This document shows, one piece after another, positions 5,954 to 10,421 of a DNA stretch of 10,421 bases. Below the pieces are notes generated by a model, which did no database searches, was not told the DNA's origin, and worked only from the letters and a program-made list of their open reading frames with translations. The position numbers were made by a program, and so were the translations under genes. Numbering within the stretch: position 1 is the first letter of the stretch; each line of letters begins with the position of its first letter. The stretch is from an uncultured Mollicutes bacterium (GTDB taxonomy: Bacteria > Bacillota_I > Bacilli_A > RFN20 > CAG-449): positions 1 through 10,421 of the forward strand of contig URVS01000037.1 of NCBI GenBank assembly GCA_900551385.1, written 5' to 3'.

Positions 5954-6856
5954 ATGCTAGAAATTGTTAATGAATATGCTTCATATCTTTTATATCAAAA
6001 AAATTATTCTAAAAAAACTATTGATTCATACACTAGAGATATCAATAAATTTTTAGAATTTATGAATAATGAAAATTATACTTTAAATAGTGTTGATTCA
6101 ACTTTGATAAGGAATTTTCTTGCTCATGAAACTTTAAATGGTATTTCTAAAAGAAGTAATGCTAGAAGAGTAATTGCTTTAAGACAATTTTATGAATATT
6201 TAGTAAAAAATAATTATGTTGAATTTAATCCATTTATAGTTATTTCTACTCCGAAAGTTGATAAAAAATTACCTGAATTTATGTATTTAGAAGAAATTAA
6301 TAATTTATTTGAATTAAATTCTCAAAGAAAAGATTTTTTAATGCATAGAGATCAAGCAATTATTGAATTATTATTTTCTTCTGGATTAAGAGTTAGTGAA
6401 TTAGTTAATTTAACTTTGCAAGATTTAAATTTAAAAGAAAGAATGATGAGAATTGTAGGTAAAGGTAATAAAGAAAGAATTGTTCCTTTTTCTTTAAAAA
6501 CTCAAAAAACTTTAAGTATATATTTAGAAAATACAAGAAAAGAATTAATTTCCGATAGTGGAAATATGATAGGAACAAATTATGTTTTTTTGAACAGTCG
6601 AGGAGAAAAATTGACTACTAGAGGGGTAGAATATATTTTACAAGAAATTGAAAATAAAACAGGTGTTACTTTATCTTTACATCCTCATAAATTTAGACAT
6701 TCATTTGCTACTCATTTATTGAACCAAGGCTTAGATTTAAGAACTATTCAAGAATTAATGGGACATGCATCATTATCATCAACACAAGTATATACACATG
6801 TTTCAAATCAAAAAATGCATGATGAGTATGAAAAAGCCTTTCCTAGAAGAAAATAA
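5954..6856 (+). CDS. xerC: Tyrosine recombinase XerC (CodV-type), chromosome dimer resolution
   Basis: Site-specific recombinase of the tyrosine integrase family that normally acts at the dif site to resolve chromosome dimers. The 300-residue product has the N-terminal core-binding domain (about 1-95) with NYSKKTIDSYTRDINKFLEF. The catalytic domain has Arg146 in SSGLRVSEL, Lys170 in GKGNKERIVP, His245 and Arg248 in LHPHKFRHSFATHLL, His271 in LMGHASLSSTQVYTHV and the nucleophile Tyr280. The position right after topA is where codV/xerC lies in Bacillus-type genomes, which argues for the housekeeping protein and not a phage or transposon integrase. The usual downstream genes hslV, hslU and codY are missing; rpsB follows instead. 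No dif-like site was recognised here. The ATG has no ribosome binding site, see the promoter entry. Confidence 0.93.
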   Translation: MLEIVNEYASYLLYQKNYSKKTIDSYTRDINKFLEFMNNENYTLNSVDSTLIRNFLAHETLNGISKRSNARRVIALRQFYEYLVKNNYVEFNPFIVISTPKVDKKLPEFMYLEEINNLFELNSQRKDFLMHRDQAIIELLFSSGLRVSELVNLTLQDLNLKERMMRIVGKGNKERIVPFSLKTQKTLSIYLENTRKELISDSGNMIGTNYVFLNSRGEKLTTRGVEYILQEIENKTGVTLSLHPHKFRHSFATHLLNQGLDLRTIQELMGHASLSSTQVYTHVSNQKMHDEYEKAFPRRK

Positions 6857-6877
6857 ATAGTATAAGTTATGTTTTAC

Positions 6878-6906
6878 TTGTCAAAAAGAAGAAATTTTGG
6901 TATCAT
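6878..6906 (+). promoter_or_regulatory. Strong promoter for rpsB-tsf
   Basis: A -35 box TTGTCA (6878-6883), exactly 17 nt of spacer, and a -10 box TATCAT (6901-6906) that also carries the extended TG motif (TGG at 6898-6900). The predicted start is G6913. The combination of both boxes with the extended element fits a highly expressed ribosomal operon. Confidence 0.78.
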
Positions 6907-6912
6907 AGATAC

Positions 6913-7019
6913 GCTTTTATAAGCAATACACACTTCATGAATTCATTCTTTCGGTCCAGTTTACTGGTTGGAATGTTCGAAATGAAGGAGGATTATTAAC
7001 CAAAAGGAGGTTCACTAAG
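6913..7019 (+). promoter_or_regulatory. Structured 5' leader of rpsB, candidate S2 autoregulatory element
   Basis: The 107-nt leader begins with a hairpin at the predicted 5' end, GCTT (6913-6916) with AAGC (6921-6924). A long interrupted stem follows: CTTCAT (6933-6938) with ATGAAG (6982-6987), GAA (6939-6941) with TTC (6976-6978), and CATTC (6944-6948) with GAATG (6971-6975). It is capped by CCAG (6956-6959) with CTGG (6964-6967) around TTTA. Bulges are TT (6942-6943) and GAA (6979-6981). Two AAGGAGG motifs occur, at 6985-6991 and 7004-7010; only the second is correctly spaced for the ATG at 7020. AACC (6998-7001) can pair with GGTT (7009-7012) and cover that second site. S2 controls its own operon in other bacteria; that this leader does so here is inference. 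Confidence 0.55.
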
Positions 7020-8036
7020 ATGAGTGAAGAAAAAGAAGTCGTAACAGCTGAAGAAATCGAAAATAAAGCTGACGCAATCATGGGAACAATTATGCATAAT
7101 GATTCCGATCCAGTTGTTTCCACAAAGAAATTATTAGAAAGTGGTGTACATTTTGGTCACCAAACACGTAAATGGAATCCTAAAATGAGCAAATATATCT
7201 TTGGCTCAAAAAATGGTGTCCACATTCTTGATTTAACTTTAACTGCTGCTAAATTACAAGAAGCATATTTAGCATTAAAGAAAATCGTTGCTGATGGTGG
7301 AAAAGTTTTATTTGTTGGTACAAAACCACAAGTAAGAGAAGTTATCCAAGAAGAAGCATTAAGATCAGGTTCATTCTTTGTTGTTAATCGTTGGTTAGGT
7401 GGTACTTTAACTAACTTCAAAACAATTCAAAAGAGAATTAGATACTTAAATGATTTAAAGACAATGGAAGAAGATGGCTCATTTGAAAATATGCCAAAGA
7501 AAGAAGCTGTCTTATTAAGAAAAGAAAAAGAAAAATTATTAAAGAACTTAGAAGGCATTGCTGAAATGAGAAAAGTTCCTAATGCTGTTATCGTTGTCGA
7601 TCCAAAATTAGAACACAATGCAGTCTTAGAAGCTAAAAAATTAAATATTCCTGTATTTGGTTTATTAGATACAAATGCTGATCCAGATGAATTAAATTAT
7701 GGTATTCCAGCAAATGATGATGCTACTAAATCAGTTCAATTAATTTGTGGTATTTTAGCTGATGCTGTTGTTGAAGCTAAAGGTGGCACATTAGCTTATG
7801 CTTATAATGTTGCTAGTGAAGATGATGTTTCAATGGTTGAAGCATTATCAACAGCTGATAAAGCAGAAGAATTAAGACAAATTAGACAAAAAGCAAGAGA
7901 AGATGCTCAATCTTCAAAAAAGAAATCAACAAGAAAACCTGCAAAATTTGTTAAAAAAGTTGCAGAAGAAAAACCTGCTGAAGAAGCAAAAGTAGAAGAA
8001 CCTGTTGCTGAAGAAGCAAAACAAGATAAGGAGTAA
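7020..8036 (+). CDS. rpsB: 30S ribosomal protein S2 with N- and C-terminal extensions
   Basis: Small-subunit protein S2, located between head and body of the 30S subunit. The S2 core runs from about residue 34 to 265: LLESGVHFGHQTRKWNPKM (38-56), GGKVLFVGTKPQ (93-104), NRWLGGTLTNFKTI (123-136), VPNAVIVVDP (186-195) and IPVFGLLDTNADPD (210-223). The total of 338 residues is well above the usual 230-260. An acidic N-terminal extension of about 33 residues precedes the core; AAGGAGG (7004-7010) with 9 nt spacing supports this start. The C-terminus adds about 70 residues: a Lys/Arg-rich part (289-313), then a Glu/Ala/Pro-rich tail with a 10-residue repeat. Codon use is more C-ending than in topA or xerC, as expected for high expression. 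It is co-transcribed with tsf, 3 bp downstream. Confidence 0.97.
   Translation: MSEEKEVVTAEEIENKADAIMGTIMHNDSDPVVSTKKLLESGVHFGHQTRKWNPKMSKYIFGSKNGVHILDLTLTAAKLQEAYLALKKIVADGGKVLFVGTKPQVREVIQEEALRSGSFFVVNRWLGGTLTNFKTIQKRIRYLNDLKTMEEDGSFENMPKKEAVLLRKEKEKLLKNLEGIAEMRKVPNAVIVVDPKLEHNAVLEAKKLNIPVFGLLDTNADPDELNYGIPANDDATKSVQLICGILADAVVEAKGGTLAYAYNVASEDDVSMVEALSTADKAEELRQIRQKAREDAQSSKKKSTRKPAKFVKKVAEEKPAEEAKVEEPVAEEAKQDKE
7977..8021 (+). repeat. 30-bp-period repeat coding the acidic tail of S2
   Basis: The 15-mer GCTGAAGAAGCAAAA occurs exactly at 7977-7991 and 8007-8021, 30 bp apart, and encodes two copies of an AEEAK motif in the Glu/Ala/Pro-rich tail. It looks like an in-frame tandem duplication inside the rpsB coding sequence. 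Confidence 0.7.
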
Positions 8037-8039
8037 TTT

Positions 8040-8906
8040 ATGGCATTAAATGTTGCTTTAATTAAACAATTAAGAGATCGTACTGGTGCTGGTATGACTG
8101 ATTGTAAAAAAGCTCTCGAAGAAACAAATAACGATATCGAAGCTGCTTGCGATTGGTTAAGAGAAAAAGGCATCGCTAAAGCTGCTAAAAAATCAGGCCG
8201 TATTGCTGCTGAAGGAACAACTTATGTTTTAACAAGTGGTAATGATGCTGTTATTTTAGAAGTTAATTCTGAAACAGACTTTGTTGCTAAATCAGATGCT
8301 TTTAAAGATTTAGTTAAAGAAGTAGCAAATATTCTTTTAGATAAGAAACCAGCTAATGTTGAAGAAGCAAAAGAAGTTACTAAAGAATTATTTACTAATG
8401 CTACTGTTAAAATCGGTGAAAAACTTGATTTAAGAAGATTTGAAATTCTCCATAAAGAAGATAATCAAACATTTGGTAGTTATATTCATATGGGTGGAAA
8501 GATTTCTGCATTATTAGTTTTAAATGGTGATAATGCTGAAGCTGCTCAAGGTATTGCAATGCATATTGCTGCTAATAGACCAACATATTTAACTACTAAT
8601 GATATTCCTGCTGAAGCAGTTGCTCAAGAAACTGCTATTCAAATGGAAGCAAGTAAACAAGATGAAAAATTACCTAATAAGCCTGCTAATGTTTTAGAAA
8701 ATATTATCAAAGGTAAAGTTTCTAAATATTTTGCTGAATCTGTTTTAGTTGAACAAGATTATTTATTAGAACCAGGTACTAAAGTTGGTGCTTATTTAAA
8801 AAATCATTCTTTATCAATTGTTAAATTTGTACGTTTCGAAACTGGTGAAGGTTTAGAAAAACGTGTAGAAAATTTTGCTGAAGAAGTTCAAAAACAAATG
8901 CAATAA
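8040..8906 (+). CDS. tsf: Translation elongation factor Ts
   Basis: Guanine nucleotide exchange factor that recycles EF-Tu-GDP to the active form. The N-terminal UBA-like domain (about 1-45) has LIKQLRDRTGAGMTDCKKAL, and the EF-Tu contact motif TDFVAKSDAF is at residues 79-88. The dimerisation region includes MHIAANRP (about 174-181). The length of 288 residues is normal for Firmicutes. The start lies 3 bp after the rpsB stop, and its ribosome binding site AAGGAG (8028-8033) is formed by the last codons of rpsB, so the two genes are tightly coupled. A terminator hairpin lies directly after the stop codon. Confidence 0.98.
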   Translation: MALNVALIKQLRDRTGAGMTDCKKALEETNNDIEAACDWLREKGIAKAAKKSGRIAAEGTTYVLTSGNDAVILEVNSETDFVAKSDAFKDLVKEVANILLDKKPANVEEAKEVTKELFTNATVKIGEKLDLRRFEILHKEDNQTFGSYIHMGGKISALLVLNGDNAEAAQGIAMHIAANRPTYLTTNDIPAEAVAQETAIQMEASKQDEKLPNKPANVLENIIKGKVSKYFAESVLVEQDYLLEPGTKVGAYLKNHSLSIVKFVRFETGEGLEKRVENFAEEVQKQMQ

Positions 8907-8910
8907 TTTT

Positions 8911-8937
8911 AAAGCACTCCATTTCGAGTGCTTTTTT
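8911..8937 (+). terminator. Terminator-like hairpin between tsf and pyrH
   Basis: AAAGCACTC (8911-8919) pairs perfectly with GAGTGCTTT (8926-8934) around a 6-nt loop and runs into T residues to 8937. It starts 5 bp after the tsf stop and ends 16 bp before the pyrH start. No promoter fits between it and pyrH, so it probably lets part of the transcription through and lowers pyrH-frr levels relative to rpsB-tsf. An alternative is a pyrH promoter inside tsf, which I did not identify. Confidence 0.85.
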
Positions 8938-8953
8938 CAAAAAAGGAGAAATT

Positions 8954-9679
8954 ATGCCAACAAAATATAAAAGAGTTTTAGTTAAATTAAGTGGTGAAGC
9001 TTTATCTGATAGAGAACATGATGCAATTCTAGGTGCATATAATCTCAATAAAGTTTCTCAAGCTATTAAAGATATGGTTGACTTAGGTGTTCAAGTTTGT
9101 ATCGTTGTAGGAGCAGGTAATATCTGGAGAGGTAGACTTGCTGAATCTATTGGTATAGAAAGATCAACTGCTGATTATATGGGTATGCTTGGTACTATTA
9201 TTAATTCTCTAGCATTACAATCTGCTTTAGAAAATAATGGTATGGATACTAGAGTCATGACTTCAATAGAAATGAGACAAATTGCTGAACCATATATTAA
9301 AAGAAAAGCTGAAAGACATTTAGAAAAAGGTAGAGTTATTATCTTTGGTGGAGGAACTGGAAACCCTTATTTTACTACTGATACCACTGCCGCTTTAAGA
9401 GCTAATGAATTAAATTGTGATGCAATTTTAATGGCTAAAAATGGTGTTGATGGAGTATATTCTGCTGACCCTAGAAAAAATAAAGATGCTGTCTTATTTA
9501 AAGAATTAACATATAAAGAAATGCTTAATAAAGAACTCGAAGTAATGGATAATACTGCTGTTTCATTATGTATGCATACTAATATTGAATTACGAGTATT
9601 CAATATGGCTGACTATTTTAACTTCCATCGTGTTATAATGGGAGAAGAAATAGGAACTACTATTAAAAAAGGAGAATAA
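8954..9679 (+). CDS. pyrH: Uridylate kinase (UMP kinase)
   Basis: Converts UMP and ATP to UDP and ADP in pyrimidine nucleotide synthesis; bacterial PyrH belongs to the amino acid kinase family and is hexameric. Visible motifs are VLVKLSGEAL (8-17) with Lys11, VVGAGNIWRGR (51-61), FGGGTGNPYFTTDTTAALRA (131-150) and AKNGVDGVYSADPRKNKDA (161-179). VMDNTAVSL (about 198-206) is typical near the C-terminus. The length of 241 residues is normal. The ATG is preceded by AGGAG (8944-8948) with 5 nt spacing. The rpsB-tsf-pyrH-frr order is strongly conserved in bacteria. The frr start lies 2 bp after the stop. Confidence 0.98.
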   Translation: MPTKYKRVLVKLSGEALSDREHDAILGAYNLNKVSQAIKDMVDLGVQVCIVVGAGNIWRGRLAESIGIERSTADYMGMLGTIINSLALQSALENNGMDTRVMTSIEMRQIAEPYIKRKAERHLEKGRVIIFGGGTGNPYFTTDTTAALRANELNCDAILMAKNGVDGVYSADPRKNKDAVLFKELTYKEMLNKELEVMDNTAVSLCMHTNIELRVFNMADYFNFHRVIMGEEIGTTIKKGE

Positions 9680-9681
9680 AA

Positions 9682-10233
9682 ATGGAAGACGATATTATTT
9701 TAATGACTGCTGAAGAAAAAATGGAAAAAACTGTTGAAGCACTTAAAGAAAATTATTCAACATTAAGAACTGGTCGTGCTGCAACATCTATGCTTGATAG
9801 AATTGAAATTGATTATTATGGTTCTATGACACCAATTAATCAATTATCTTCAATTACTATTCCAGAACCACGTCAATTATTAATTAAACCATATGATAGA
9901 AATGATTTAAAAGCTATTGTAGGTGCAATTAATGCTTCTGATTTGGGATTAAATCCAATTAATGATGGAACACAAATTCGTTTAGTTATTCCACCTCTAA
10001 CAGAAGATAGAAGAAGAGATCTTGCTAAACTTGCAAAAAAATATGCTGAAGATAGCAAAGTTGCTATTCGTAATGTTCGTCGTGAAGCTATGGATGAAGT
10101 AAAAAAAGATAGTTCATTTACAGAAGATTCAAGAAAAATTGAAGAACAAGAAATTCAAAAATTAACAGATAATTATGTCAAAAAAATTGATGAAGTTTAT
10201 TCATTAAAAGAAAAAGACATAATGACTATTTAA
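9682..10233 (+). CDS. frr: Ribosome recycling factor
   Basis: Together with EF-G, RRF splits the post-termination ribosome into subunits. The 183-residue product has the normal length. It shows AEEKMEKTVEAL (10-21), LRTGRAATSMLDRIEIDYYG (28-47), ITIPEPRQLLIKPYDRNDL (58-76), PPLTEDRRRDLAKLAKKYAE (104-123) and VAIRNVRREAMDEVKK (127-142), which are the standard RRF signatures. The ribosome binding site AGGAG (9670-9674) lies in the last codons of pyrH, 7 nt before the ATG, so the two genes are coupled. A strong terminator follows. In many Firmicutes uppS and cdsA come next; here the neighbour is a minus-strand tex fragment. Confidence 0.98.
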   Translation: MEDDIILMTAEEKMEKTVEALKENYSTLRTGRAATSMLDRIEIDYYGSMTPINQLSSITIPEPRQLLIKPYDRNDLKAIVGAINASDLGLNPINDGTQIRLVIPPLTEDRRRDLAKLAKKYAEDSKVAIRNVRREAMDEVKKDSSFTEDSRKIEEQEIQKLTDNYVKKIDEVYSLKEKDIMTI

Positions 10234-10248
10234 TTAAATTAATATTTG

Positions 10249-10277
10249 AGAAGAAACTTTATGTTTCTTCTTTTTTT
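10249..10277 (+). terminator. Intrinsic terminator of frr
   Basis: AGAAGAAAC (10249-10257) pairs perfectly with GTTTCTTCT (10263-10271) around TTTAT, followed by a run of seven T residues (10271-10277). It is oriented for the + strand genes. The 3' half also codes, on the minus strand, the last residues and the stop codon of the tex fragment. Confidence 0.88.
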
Positions 10278-10421
10278 AATTCTTTAGAAGTGATTAAACC
10301 TTCTTTATAATCAATTTTACGGATATATGAACGATATTCAGCTTCATCTGATATAATTTCAGCTATTATATCTTTTGCGCCTTGTAAAGCTTCTAAAGAA
10401 GTATTTACACCTTTTTCTTCG
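10259..10421 (-). CDS. tex: Tex transcription accessory protein fragment, prematurely ended (probable remnant; N-terminus beyond the window)
   Basis: The minus strand is open from the window edge to a TAA on the complement of 10259-10261, giving 53 visible residues. The stretch SLEALQGAKDIIAEIISDEA, followed by EYRSYIRKIDYKEGLITSKE, matches the N-terminal helical part of Tex (YhgF/YdcI), where EALQGAKDIIAEQISDE-type sequence is highly conserved. Tex is a roughly 720-780-residue RNA-binding protein with YqgF, helix-hairpin-helix and S1 domains. In full-length members this stretch lies near residue 150-200 and several hundred residues should follow. Here the frame stops after KKEET, and frr lies beyond. 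No other minus-strand frame continues the protein. The fragment is therefore most likely a truncated gene, or less likely a stand-alone Tex N-terminal domain protein. Identification is from memory of the family pattern, without a search. Confidence 0.75.
   Translation of the reverse strand, partial: EEKGVNTSLEALQGAKDIIAEIISDEAEYRSYIRKIDYKEGLITSKELKKEET

Noticed and set aside
5954..6856. Tyrosine recombinase as a mark of a prophage or integrative element
   Set aside because: It sits next to topA in the housekeeping xerC/codV position, has all XerC features, and there are no att-like repeats or phage genes nearby.
6985..7003. A short leader peptide after the first AAGGAGG upstream of rpsB
   Set aside because: No ATG, GTG or TTG start follows within usable distance.
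6913..7019. Leader of rpsB as a tRNA-like or T-box element
   Set aside because: No acceptor/T-arm arrangement, no T-box consensus and no terminator/antiterminator pair could be seen; rpsB is not a T-box type gene.
7157..8173. Antisense open frames across rpsB and tsf
   Set aside because: They have no ribosome binding sites or recognisable domains and mirror strongly conserved genes on the + strand.

Overview
The window is a block of core housekeeping genes from a very AT-rich, low-GC Gram-positive bacterium. The likely group is Bacilli in the broad sense: relatives of Erysipelotrichales, Acholeplasma-type Mollicutes or uncultured gut lineages. All tryptophans are encoded by TGG, no reading frame contains an internal TGA, and stop codons are TAA except one TAG, so the standard bacterial code fits. 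Ribosome binding sites are mostly classical GGAGG-type. Eleven genes on the + strand are complete. A minus-strand gene is cut off at each edge.

Layout. Positions 1-96 hold the start of rpsP (S16) on the minus strand. A 254-bp divergent intergenic region (97-350) follows, with one good sigma-A-type promoter in each direction and a structured leader in front of rplS. Then come rplS (L19) and its terminator; lepB-rbgA-rnhB, packed together; dprA; topA; and xerC. After these is a strong promoter with a 107-nt structured leader that drives rpsB-tsf. A terminator-like hairpin separates tsf from pyrH-frr. The + strand block closes with a terminator at 10249-10277. The right end holds a minus-strand fragment recognisable as the N-terminal part of Tex, which stops far short of the family's normal length.

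How the genes fit together. rplS, rpsB, tsf, frr and rbgA serve ribosome assembly and translation. lepB serves protein export. rnhB, dprA, topA and xerC serve DNA maintenance, topology and chromosome resolution. pyrH feeds pyrimidine nucleotide synthesis. The order follows the Bacillus-type rplS-rbgA-rnhB-dprA-topA-xerC ... rpsB-tsf-pyrH-frr arrangement. Genes often found in between (trmFO, hslVU, codY, motility genes) are absent, and both ends differ from that layout: rpsP is inverted relative to rplS, and a tex fragment lies where uppS/cdsA usually follow frr.

No mobile element, CRISPR array, tRNA or new defence-type system is visible. The points of most interest are regulatory and structural. 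lepB and xerC have extended -10 promoters placed so that transcription would start on the A of the start codon (leaderless mRNAs). The rplS and rpsB leaders are structured. S2 is extended at both ends. The Tex fragment's last codons lie inside the frr terminator.
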